A stretch of DNA of 8,240 nucleotides, from assembly GCA_945637645.1 (NCBI GenBank), contig CALZDK010000092.1, positions 1 through 8,240 of the forward strand, written 5' to 3'. A program made the position numbers and the translations under genes. A model generated the notes under the pieces. That model worked only from the letters and a program-made list of their open reading frames with translations. It searched no databases and was not told where the DNA came from. Below are positions 1-6,354 of this stretch, one piece after another. Position 1 is the first letter of the stretch. Each line of letters begins with the position of its first letter. Source of the DNA: an uncultured Prevotella sp. GTDB lineage: Bacteria; Bacteroidota; Bacteroidia; Bacteroidales; Bacteroidaceae.

Positions 1-768
1 GAGGAGCGTGAGCAGCAGATTAAGAACATGAGCTCTGTATTCCGTGAGCTTGCCGACGGTATCCTGCCTGAACTCCGCCGTGCACGCCTCACCCTCAACT
101 ACGAGGTTATCGGCCGCAGCGACGAGCAGATCGTTGCCCAGTTCAAGGACGATGCTTCACAGCTGAGCGTTGAGGAGTTGCTCTATGCTGCCACCCTGAC
201 CGACAAGTGCTCAGACAAGGAGGCATACTACAAGAAGGCTGCTGAGCTTTACAACGATGCCCGTGCATACAACAACCTCGCTACTATCGCATACGCTAAG
301 GGTGACCTGAGCGCAGCAAAGAACTATGCAGAGAAGGCACAGAAGGTTGACTCAAACAATGCCGAGAGCAACGCCAACCTCGGTCTCATAGCTTTGGCTG
401 AGGGCAAGGTGAGCGAGGCAGAGAACTACATAGCAAAGGCTGCCAACGCTTACGGACTGTCAGAAATCATCGGCAACCTGAACCTGATGAAGGGTAACTA
501 CGCACAGGCTGAGCAGGACTTCACCAACATCAACAGCAACAGTGCTGCTTTGGCACAGCTTCTGAACAAGAACTACAGTGCTGCCAACAACACGCTGAAC
601 AACATCAAGAACGGTGATGCCACAACAGACTATCTGAAGGCCATCCTCCTCGCCCGTCTTGGCAAGAACGCCGACGCCGCTACCGCTCTGAAGAGCGCAG
701 TGAGCAAGGATTCTTATTTCGCCAAGTATGCTGAGAACGATATCGAGCTCAGAAACGTAAGCAAGTAA
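1..768 (+). CDS. TPR-repeat protein, C-terminal part (5' end outside window)
   Basis: The frame is already open at base 1 (EEREQQIKN...) and reads into the ATG at base 28 without a stop, so that ATG is probably an internal Met and the gene begins upstream. About 255 residues are visible, ending at TAA 766-768. After a basic segment (ILPELRRARLTLNYEVIGRSDE) come helical repeats with TPR spacing of small and aromatic residues: AYNNLATIAYAKGDLSAAKNYAEKA, then AESNANLGLIALAEGKVSEAENYI, then weaker repeats to the end. TPR arrays normally bind other proteins. In Bacteroidales such a C-terminus often belongs to a larger envelope protein, sometimes with an OmpA-like domain, but the part that would show this is missing, so the role is unassigned. 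Every Lys codon seen is AAG and Asn is mostly AAC, unlike the genes downstream, which suggests high expression. Only 25 bp separate it from the following lipoprotein gene, so the two could be cotranscribed. Confidence is good for TPR and low for any specific function. Confidence 0.8.
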   Translation, partial: EEREQQIKNMSSVFRELADGILPELRRARLTLNYEVIGRSDEQIVAQFKDDASQLSVEELLYAATLTDKCSDKEAYYKKAAELYNDARAYNNLATIAYAKGDLSAAKNYAEKAQKVDSNNAESNANLGLIALAEGKVSEAENYIAKAANAYGLSEIIGNLNLMKGNYAQAEQDFTNINSNSAALAQLLNKNYSAANNTLNNIKNGDATTDYLKAILLARLGKNADAATALKSAVSKDSYFAKYAENDIELRNVSK

Positions 769-778
769 TCCGATTACT
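764..778. repeat. 15-bp near-perfect palindrome over the stop codon of the TPR gene
   Basis: AGTAATC and GATTACT are exact reverse complements separated by one C (base 771). The left arm contains the TAA stop of the upstream gene. With a single central base and AT-rich arms it would make a poor hairpin and has no T-tract after it, so it is not a convincing terminator. It could be a protein-binding dyad or chance. Confidence 0.4.
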
Positions 779-793
779 CACTAAAATGTCATA

Positions 794-1807
794 ATGAAGA
801 AATTCATTGGATATACACTGCTCACCCTGATTGCAGTATCCTGTGGCGCTCCAAGCGGACATTTCCGCATAGAAGGACGACTGAGGAACTTCAATCAGGG
901 TGAGTTCTATGTCTATAGTCCAGATGGCGGCAAGGCGGGGATAGACACCATAAAGGTGAGCGAGGGACGCTTTGCCTACGAGACACGACTGGAAGAACCC
1001 GCCACGTTTGTCATTGTCTTCCCCAACTTTTCCGAGCAGGCTGTCTTTGGTGAGTCGGGAGCCACTGCCACCATCAGCGGCGATGCCTCACACCTGAAGG
1101 AAATGGAAGTGAAGGGAACAAAGACCAACGAACAGATGACCGAATGGCGCTTGATGGCAGGAAGGCTGACACCTCCGGAGGTGAAGCGTGAGGCAGAGAA
1201 CTTCATAAAGAAAAATCCCACATCGCCAATAAGCGCCTATTTGCTCAGAAGATACTTTGTCGATAACGCCCAGCCAGACTTCAAGAAGGCAAGTCAGTTG
1301 GCGAATGTCATGGCTAAAGCCGACCGACAGAATATCCAGCTTGACTTGTTGGCTAAGAGTATGGCAAGGCAAAAGGACATAGAAGTGGGCAGCAAGCTAC
1401 CGACTTTCTCCGCCGTTGACCTTGACGGCAAGACAGTGAACAACAGCAACCTTAAGGGAAAGCTGAACATTGTCACCACGTGGGCCTCGTGGAGCTACGA
1501 CAGCCAGAACATCCAACGAATGCTCAACCGCTGCAAGAAAGACTATGGGAGCAAGTTGGCGATAGTGAGTATTTGTATTGACGCAAGTATAAGCGAATGT
1601 AGAAGACGAATTGCCAACGACTCGTTGAAATGGAGCACTATCTGCAACGGCAACATGTGGGACTCTCCGGTCTTGAAATCCCTGTCCATTGCCAATGTGC
1701 CTGGAAACATTGTGTGCGATGCCGACGGGAAAATTATTGCAAGAGACCTGAAAGCAGACAAGTTGGAGGAGAAAATAAAAGAGGTGCTGAAAAACGTTGA
1801 ACGTTGA
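794..1807 (+). CDS. DUF4369 / thioredoxin-fold lipoprotein with SxxS in place of CxxC
   Basis: The 337-residue protein begins with a lipoprotein signal (MKKFIGYTLLTLIAVSC); the lipobox AVSC puts the lipidated Cys at 17. No acidic export signal follows the Cys (GAPSGHF), so the protein probably faces the periplasm, not the cell surface (inference). Residues about 23-120 match the DUF4369 pattern (FRIEGRLRNF...GKAGIDTIKVSEGRFAYE). Residues about 198-335 have an AhpC/TSA-TlpA thioredoxin fold: VGSKLPTFSAVDLDGKTV, then WASW at 230-233, and the cis-Pro region NVPGNIVCDADGK with Pro303. The redox site that should read CxxC after WASW is Ser234-Tyr-Asp-Ser237, so both catalytic cysteines are missing and disulfide chemistry is not expected. 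Bacteroidota relatives of this architecture include TlpA/ResA-like oxidoreductases. This member is more likely a binding or scaffold protein, function unknown. The start is the only Met giving a complete signal peptide. The gene ends in a heptamer repeat. Confidence 0.88.
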   Translation: MKKFIGYTLLTLIAVSCGAPSGHFRIEGRLRNFNQGEFYVYSPDGGKAGIDTIKVSEGRFAYETRLEEPATFVIVFPNFSEQAVFGESGATATISGDASHLKEMEVKGTKTNEQMTEWRLMAGRLTPPEVKREAENFIKKNPTSPISAYLLRRYFVDNAQPDFKKASQLANVMAKADRQNIQLDLLAKSMARQKDIEVGSKLPTFSAVDLDGKTVNNSNLKGKLNIVTTWASWSYDSQNIQRMLNRCKKDYGSKLAIVSICIDASISECRRRIANDSLKWSTICNGNMWDSPVLKSLSIANVPGNIVCDADGKIIARDLKADKLEEKIKEVLKNVER

Positions 1808-1814
1808 ATGTTGA
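1794..1814 (+). repeat. Three tandem 7-bp units (ACGTTGA, ACGTTGA, ATGTTGA) across the lipoprotein stop codon
   Basis: Three adjacent heptamers differ by a single base in the last copy. Each contains TGA, at 1798-1800, 1805-1807 and 1812-1814. Because 7 is not a multiple of 3, these fall in three different frames; the middle one is the actual stop of the lipoprotein gene. The array therefore ends translation in every + strand frame. Confidence 0.75.
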
Positions 1815-1890
1815 ATTGCTGCGCGTTTTAGTCCATTAAATATCTAAATTTTTGAATTTCTAAATATTTCAATTTTATAATTTTTCATCA
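1815..1890 (+). promoter_or_regulatory. AT-rich gap with 16-bp-period repeat; possible weak promoter for yifB
   Basis: From about 1836 the gap is nearly all A/T and repeats itself with a 16-bp period: bases 1840-1856 and 1856-1872 agree at 14 of 17 positions, both built around TCTAAAT. A loose match to the Bacteroidota -7 element (TAAATTTT, 1845-1852) would start transcription roughly 30 nt before the yifB ATG, but no good TTTG lies 19 bp upstream of it. No Shine-Dalgarno is present; an A/T-rich leader before the start is normal in this phylum. Confidence 0.3.
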
Positions 1891-3435
1891 ATGCTCGTCA
1901 AGACATATTGTGCTGCCGTTAATGGCTTGGATGCCAAGGTGGTGACTGTAGAGGTGAACAAGAGCCGAGGAGTGGTATTCCACCTTACGGGATTGCCGGA
2001 CAACGCCGTAAGGGAGAGCCGTGACCGAATAGCGGCAGCCTTGGAGAACAATGGCTACAGGTTTCCCGTTGCAGAGATTACTGTAAACATGGCTCCTGCA
2101 GACATACGAAAGGAGGGAAGTGGCTATGACCTTCCTATAGCAATTGCAATATTAGCTTGTGACGAGAAGGTGAACAGCGACCGCCTTGCCGACTATATGC
2201 TTATAGGAGAGCTTGGACTCGACGGACGCTTGCAGCCCATTAAAGGCGCATTGCCAATAGCCATAAGGGCAAGGGCAGAGAAATACAAAGGACTGATAGT
2301 TCCCAAGACCAACATCAGGGAAGCTGCCGTAGTGAACAATATCAATGTCTATGGAATGGAGACATTGTCAGAGGTGGTGAACTTCCTTAATGGTGGAGAG
2401 GCGCAACCAGAGATTATCGACACCAGAAAAATATTCTACGAGCAGCAGAGTAGTTTCGATTTCGACTTCTCCGATGTCAGAGGACAGCAGAGTGTGAAAC
2501 GTGCCATGGAGGTGGCTGCGGCTGGTGGGCACAACCTTATTATGATTGGTCCTCCCGGAAGCGGCAAGTCCATGCTCGCAAAACGTCTTCCCTCCATTCT
2601 TCCCCCTCTGTCGTTGTCGGAGAGTCTTGAAACGACTCAAATACACAGTATAGCGGGAAAGCTGAGCAGCGACACGTCGCTAATATCACAACGTCCATTC
2701 CGATCACCTCACCACACTATTTCCCAGGTCGCCCTTGTCGGCGGAGGAACAAACCCACAGCCGGGTGAGATTTCATTGGCTCATAACGGGGTGCTGTTCT
2801 GTGACGAGTTGCCTGAGTTCAACCGTAGTGTGCTTGAGGTTCTACGCCAACCTTTGGAAGACCGTAAGATAACAATAAGCCGTGCGAAATATACGATAGA
2901 ATATCCATGCTCGTTTATGTTTGTAGCCTCCATGAATCCCTGTCCGTGTGGCTATTATGGTGATCCTACACATACCTGTGCCTGCACTCCGGGGCAGATA
3001 ATGCGCTATATGAACAAGATAAGCGGCCCACTGCTTGACCGTATCGACATACAGTGCGAGATACAACCAGTTCCGTTTGAGGAAATATCAAAAGCGGAGC
3101 CTGGAGAACCGAGCGAGGCTATCAGGAAGAGAGTTATGGCAGCGCGAAAAATACAGGAGGAGAGATTTAAGGACATTCCGAAGATACACTGTAACGCACA
3201 GATGACAGAACGCATGATTCACCAGTATGCCACTCCCGACGAGGCAGGCATAAACCTCTTGCGCACTGCTATGAACAGGCTCAACCTCAGTGCCCGCGCA
3301 TACAACCGAATACTGAAAGTGGCACGTACCATTGCCGACCTCGACAATAGTGCCGATGTCAAATCACCGCATCTTGCCGAAGCTATAGGCTACAGGAATC
3401 TTGACCGTAGTGATTGGGCGGAGAGAGGTTTCTGA
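1891..3435 (+). CDS. yifB: YifB/ComM family Mg chelatase-like AAA+ ATPase
   Basis: At 514 residues the protein has the family's usual length and is complete. Residues about 20-165 form the N-terminal Lon-protease-like fold typical of the family (GLPDNAVRESRDRI, VNMAPADIRKEGSGYDLP). The AAA+ core follows with Walker A GPPGSGKS at 220-227, Walker B LFCDE ending at Asp305-Glu306, and the arginine-containing GPLLDRID at 379-386. The characteristic cysteine cluster, two CxC pairs at Cys351/Cys353 and Cys363/Cys365, sits in the MNPCPCGYYGD region. The C-terminal Mg-chelatase subdomain (about 405-505) includes LSARAYNRILKVARTIADL. In naturally competent bacteria ComM is a hexameric branch-migration helicase that helps integrate incoming single-stranded DNA. 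The family is also common in bacteria not known to be competent, and the role here is inferred from family only. The start follows an A/T-rich leader and gives the conserved MLVKTYCAAVNGLDA N-terminus. No motif is missing. Confidence 0.95.
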   Translation: MLVKTYCAAVNGLDAKVVTVEVNKSRGVVFHLTGLPDNAVRESRDRIAAALENNGYRFPVAEITVNMAPADIRKEGSGYDLPIAIAILACDEKVNSDRLADYMLIGELGLDGRLQPIKGALPIAIRARAEKYKGLIVPKTNIREAAVVNNINVYGMETLSEVVNFLNGGEAQPEIIDTRKIFYEQQSSFDFDFSDVRGQQSVKRAMEVAAAGGHNLIMIGPPGSGKSMLAKRLPSILPPLSLSESLETTQIHSIAGKLSSDTSLISQRPFRSPHHTISQVALVGGGTNPQPGEISLAHNGVLFCDELPEFNRSVLEVLRQPLEDRKITISRAKYTIEYPCSFMFVASMNPCPCGYYGDPTHTCACTPGQIMRYMNKISGPLLDRIDIQCEIQPVPFEEISKAEPGEPSEAIRKRVMAARKIQEERFKDIPKIHCNAQMTERMIHQYATPDEAGINLLRTAMNRLNLSARAYNRILKVARTIADLDNSADVKSPHLAEAIGYRNLDRSDWAERGF

Positions 3436-3476
3436 TAAGTTTGATTTCCTTGTGCCTCAATGGGATAAGAAGTGTT

Positions 3477-4187
3477 ATGGCAACGAAAATAAACGGTTGG
3501 GATATAGAAATTGCAGCCTTTGACGCAGACGACACGTTGTGGGACTGCCAGTCGCACTTTGAGCATGTGCAGAAGGAATACTGCCGTTTGCTGGAGCCTT
3601 GGGCTGACAAGGAAAGAGTTATAGGCTCGCTTCTTGACACTGAGCAGGGCAATATGGAGCTGTTGGGTTTTGGGTGCAAGGCTTTCACGATGTCGTTGAT
3701 AGAGAATGCCATAAAAATTACTAATGGGAGAGTTCCCAACGACATCATAATGGAAATACTTAGCTTGGGCAAGTGGCTTCTCTCCACACCGGGAACCCCT
3801 TTGCCAGGAGTGGTGGAGACATTGGGCGCACTGCGGCGCGACGCAACCCTAAAGATGATAGTATTCACCAAGGGAGAGGCAATAGACCAAAAGAACAAGA
3901 TGCGCCGTTCGGGCCTTTCCGACTTTTTTGACGATATTGTCATTACCGACGAGAAGACGACCGACGAGTACCGCCGCCTTTGCCGTTTAGGCAAATGCGA
4001 AGCGGGGAAAATGGTTATGATAGGCAACTCTTTCAAGAGCGACATCTCGCCTGCCTTGAAGGTGGGCATGAAGGCAATTCACATACCTTTCCACACCACC
4101 TGGGCACTGGAGCAAATGGAAGAATATGAACACGACAATCTTATAAAGATTGACCATTTTTGCCAACTTGTGGACTTGTTGCGATAA
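3477..4187 (+). CDS. HAD-superfamily hydrolase (probable phosphatase)
   Basis: All four HAD motifs are present in this 236-residue protein: motif I DADDT with nucleophile Asp16 and general acid/base Asp18, motif II around Thr131 (VFTKGE), motif III Lys160 (DEKTTDEY), and motif IV GNSFKSDISPA with Asp189. The roughly 90 residues between motif I and PGTPLPGVVETL form a helical cap of the C1 type. Such enzymes transfer phosphoryl groups through an aspartyl-phosphate with Mg2+; the substrate cannot be read from sequence. The frame extends back to a TTG at 3414 that would overlap the yifB stop, but the ATG at 3477 is preferred: it starts just before conserved sequence (NGWDIEIAAFDADDTLWD), and the extra 21 residues (GGERFLISLIS...) look like read-through of a leader. 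It lies 41 bp after yifB in the same orientation and may share its transcript. It is followed by a gap with a new promoter. Confidence 0.87.
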   Translation: MATKINGWDIEIAAFDADDTLWDCQSHFEHVQKEYCRLLEPWADKERVIGSLLDTEQGNMELLGFGCKAFTMSLIENAIKITNGRVPNDIIMEILSLGKWLLSTPGTPLPGVVETLGALRRDATLKMIVFTKGEAIDQKNKMRRSGLSDFFDDIVITDEKTTDEYRRLCRLGKCEAGKMVMIGNSFKSDISPALKVGMKAIHIPFHTTWALEQMEEYEHDNLIKIDHFCQLVDLLR

Positions 4188-4209
4188 AAAAAACGAGCCG
4201 ATAACGAAT

Positions 4210-4235
4210 GGAAAAGCAGAAAAATTGTCTTTTCC
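4210..4235 (+). repeat. Inverted repeat GGAAAAG...CTTTTCC next to the yicC promoter
   Basis: Seven-base arms at 4210-4216 and 4229-4235 are perfect complements around a 12-base A/T-rich loop. The right arm touches the TTTG box at 4236. It could act as a weak terminator for the HAD gene, or be an operator-like dyad at the promoter; the stem is mostly A-T, so either reading is tentative. Confidence 0.3.
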
Positions 4236-4266
4236 TTTGAAATGTCATTCTTTTATTGTACTTTTG
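4236..4266 (+). promoter_or_regulatory. Bacteroidota-type housekeeping promoter for the yicC-gmk-nadD operon
   Basis: A TTTG box at 4236-4239 is followed, after exactly 19 bp, by TACTTTTG at 4259-4266, a full match to the TAnnTTTG element. This is the consensus read by the main sigma factor of Bacteroidota. Transcription should begin a few bases after 4266, giving a leader of about 20 nt before the yicC ATG at 4295. The leader is A-rich (TAAAAAATAATAAATCAACGA) and has no Shine-Dalgarno. No comparable promoter is visible further downstream in the unit, so gmk, nadD and the transferase probably depend on it. Confidence 0.82.
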
Positions 4267-4294
4267 CACCTAAAAAATAATAAATCAACGAGAT

Positions 4295-5173
4295 ATGATA
4301 CAATCTATGACAGGCTACGGCAAAGCAGTCGTGGCATACGGAGACAAAAAAATAAATGTTGAGGTGAAGTCGCTCAACAGCAAGACGCTTGACCTTACGG
4401 TGCGTATATGCCCCCTCTATCGTGAAAAAGAGTTGGAACTTCGCCAGACTATCTCTAAGGTGTTGGAAAGGGGCAAGGTGGATTTCAGCCTTTGGATAGA
4501 GCGCGAAGTGGCTGCCGAAGCTCTCCCCATCAATGCAGAACTGATGAAGAACTACTATACACAGATTGTGAACATTGTTTCCACCACAGGCATACCAGAG
4601 CCGCAAGACATCTTCTCCACATTACTGAAGTTGCCAGATGTGATGACAAAGACCGATGTCGAGGTGCTTACAGACGAGGAATGGTCAACCGCCAGCGAAG
4701 CAGTGAACAGAGCCCTCGGTCAGCTTGTTGAATTCCGTCGTCAGGAGGGTGCAGCACTACAAAAGAAATTTGAGGAGAAAATAGACAACATAGAAGCCCT
4801 TTTGGCTTCCATAGAGCCTTTTGAGAAATGCCGTGTAGAGAAGATTCGCCAACGCATCATCGATGGTTTGGCAAGCATTCCAGAGGTGGAATATGACAAG
4901 AACCGACTTGAGCAGGAACTGATATACTACATAGAGAAACTCGACATCAGCGAGGAAAAGCAGCGATTGGCAAACCACTTGAAATATTTCCGCGAGACAT
5001 TGTCGGAGGAAGACCATGGAGTGGGCAAGAAACTTGGTTTCATAGCCCAGGAGATGGGTCGTGAGATAAACACCACAGGCTCCAAGAGCAACCATGCCGA
5101 GATGCAGAACATCGTAGTGAAGATGAAGGACGAGCTGGAGCAGATAAAGGAGCAGGTGCTTAATGCGTTGTAA
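4295..5173 (+). CDS. yicC: YicC family endoribonuclease
   Basis: The 292-residue product matches the YicC family in length and architecture. The N-terminal YicC domain (about 1-155) opens with the hallmark SMTGYG at residues 4-9, followed by VEVKSLNSKTLDL. The C-terminal DUF1732 domain (about 205-292) contains FIAQEMGREINTTGSKSN, with the invariant EMGRE at 253-257 and GSKSN at 262-266. Family members studied in Escherichia coli and Bacillus are endoribonucleases linked to small-RNA and mRNA turnover, so a cytoplasmic RNase role is the best inference. It is the first gene after the promoter, and gmk begins 4 bp after its stop, an arrangement common in bacteria. No catalytic or conserved residue appears to be missing. 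Confidence 0.94.
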   Translation: MIQSMTGYGKAVVAYGDKKINVEVKSLNSKTLDLTVRICPLYREKELELRQTISKVLERGKVDFSLWIEREVAAEALPINAELMKNYYTQIVNIVSTTGIPEPQDIFSTLLKLPDVMTKTDVEVLTDEEWSTASEAVNRALGQLVEFRRQEGAALQKKFEEKIDNIEALLASIEPFEKCRVEKIRQRIIDGLASIPEVEYDKNRLEQELIYYIEKLDISEEKQRLANHLKYFRETLSEEDHGVGKKLGFIAQEMGREINTTGSKSNHAEMQNIVVKMKDELEQIKEQVLNAL

Positions 5174-5177
5174 AAAT

Positions 5178-5747
5178 ATGGGCAAGCTGATAATTTTCTC
5201 TGCCCCGTCAGGCACGGGCAAGAGTACGATAATAAACTGGTTGATGGCTGAGCACAAGGAACTGCGACTGGCGTTCTCCATATCTTGCACAAGTCGTCAG
5301 CCGCGAGGCACGGAGAAGGACGGAGTGGAATATTTCTTCCTTTCACCAGAAGAGTTCAGACAGAGGATAGCCAATGGGGAGTTCCTCGAATATGAGGAGG
5401 TGTATGCCAACCGCTTCTATGGCACTCTGAAATCGCAGGTGGAACGTCAGGCATCGGAAGGTCAGAACGTAGTTTTCGACGTTGATGTCAAGGGAGGCTG
5501 CAATATTAAGCAGCACTATGGCGACAGGGCGCTAAGCGTATTCATACAACCCCCTTCCGTAGAGGAACTGCGTCGTCGTCTTGAGGCACGAGGTACCGAC
5601 GCCCCAGAGGTTATAGACCAGCGTATAGCCCGCGCTGAATATGAGCTTGGCTTCGCAAGCCAGTTTGACCGAATAGTCGTCAACGACAATCTTGAGAAGG
5701 CAAAGTCAGAGGCATACGACATAATAAGATCGTTTCTTGAAGCCTGA
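5178..5747 (+). CDS. gmk: Guanylate kinase
   Basis: The 189-residue enzyme phosphorylates GMP (and dGMP) to the diphosphate with ATP, an essential cytoplasmic step in making GTP. The P-loop APSGTGKS occupies residues 9-16. The GMP-binding segment is intact: SISCTSRQPR at 34-43 with Arg40 and Arg43, then EKDGVEYFF with Glu51-Tyr52. EYEEVYANRFYGT, the conserved FDVDVKGG strand and the Arg-rich lid region (RRRLEARGTD) follow. An earlier ATG at 5163 in the same frame would overlap yicC by 11 bp and add MRCKN. The ATG at 5178 is preferred because GKLIIFSAPSGTGKST is the normal N-terminus of the family. It lies 4 bp after yicC, so translation is probably coupled. The following gene starts 37 bp downstream. 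Confidence 0.96.
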   Translation: MGKLIIFSAPSGTGKSTIINWLMAEHKELRLAFSISCTSRQPRGTEKDGVEYFFLSPEEFRQRIANGEFLEYEEVYANRFYGTLKSQVERQASEGQNVVFDVDVKGGCNIKQHYGDRALSVFIQPPSVEELRRRLEARGTDAPEVIDQRIARAEYELGFASQFDRIVVNDNLEKAKSEAYDIIRSFLEA

Positions 5748-5784
5748 CTTGTAAGTCGCCATTTTAAACAACAGTTTTTGATAA

Positions 5785-6354
5785 ATGAAGGTAGGTATTC
5801 TTGGTGGGTCGTTCAACCCAATTCACAAGGGGCACATTGCCTTGGCTCGTCGTCTGCTTGTCGAGGCAAACCTTGATGAGGTGTGGCTTATGGTCTCACC
5901 CCAGAATCCGTTGAAGCGGCAGGATGGACTGCTTGACGAGTATGCCCGTTTGGACATGGCAGGCATGGCCGTTTAGTACGAACCGCTTATAAGGGTCTCG
6001 GATTTCGAGTTCGGTATGCCGCGACCCTCATACACCATTGACACCCTGAGGCGACTCTCTGAGGAATATCCCGACGACAGCTTCACATTGCTTATCGGAG
6101 CCGACAACTGGGAACGTTTCGGTCAGTGGCGCGACAGCAATGAGATTGTGGAGAACTACGACATTGTCATATATCCGCGCAAGGGATCAGAAGTGGATGC
6201 AAAACAACTGCCACCACGGGTGAGGCTTGTTGACACTCCTTTATACGACCTTAGCAGCACTGAAGTGCGTGAGCGCATCGAGCGTGGAGAGGACATCAGC
6301 GATATGGTGCCCGAATCAGTTGTCGAGGCGTTGGGAGGGAAAAAGGATTCGGCT
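5785..6354 (+). pseudogene. nadD: nadD (nicotinate-nucleotide adenylyltransferase) interrupted by one in-frame TAG
   Basis: NadD joins NaMN and ATP to give NaAD in NAD synthesis and is usually essential. The frame from ATG 5785 shows the nucleotidyltransferase signature GGSFNPIHKGH at residues 7-17 (HxGH at 14-17) and a normal Rossmann start, then meets TAG at codon 64. Beyond it the same frame continues the family pattern: VSDFEFGMPRPSYTIDTL, LLIGADNWERFGQW at 102-115, and the C-terminal LSSTEVR at 156-162. Counting the TAG as one residue, the domain is about 187-190 residues, the family's usual size, so nothing is deleted. The stop falls between the RLDMAGMAV helix and the next strand, a variable position. 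As written it leaves a 63-residue fragment lacking half the active site. It may be a recent nonsense mutation, a base-call error or a readthrough codon. There is no stop at the domain's end: the frame runs on into a membrane transferase, so the end given is approximate. Confidence 0.85.
5974..5976 (+). other. In-frame TAG codon inside nadD
   Basis: GTT TAG TAC reads V-stop-Y in the middle of an otherwise intact NadD frame. The six genes that end inside the window use TAA or TGA (three each), so TAG is not the terminator of any other gene here, though six genes is a small sample. A single base change from CAG, AAG, GAG, TGG, TAC or TAT would account for it. Confidence 0.95.

Noticed and set aside
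1878..1885. TAATTTTT before yifB as a -7 promoter element
   Set aside because: Transcription would begin at or after the start codon, and the nearest TTTG is 23 bp away instead of 19.
3414..3476. TTG start for the HAD hydrolase overlapping the yifB stop
   Set aside because: The extra 21 residues resemble no HAD N-terminus, and an ATG at 3477 lies just before the conserved sequence.
3383..4069. Long antisense open frame (228 codons) opposite the HAD hydrolase
   Set aside because: It lies wholly over the HAD gene and the end of yifB, whose family motifs are clear. The antisense product shows no recognisable domain.
4150..4362. Open frame of 70 codons across the HAD-yicC gap
   Set aside because: It spans the promoter and overlaps two real genes out of frame; low-complexity, no domain.
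5163..5177. Earlier ATG for gmk overlapping yicC by 11 bp
   Set aside because: It adds only MRCKN ahead of the normal guanylate kinase N-terminus; the ATG at 5178 fits better.
4757..5290. Antisense open frame (177 codons) over yicC and gmk, with hydrophobic stretches
   Set aside because: It is the shadow of two recognised genes; Leu-rich runs are expected when Glu/Lys-rich coding sequence is read in reverse.
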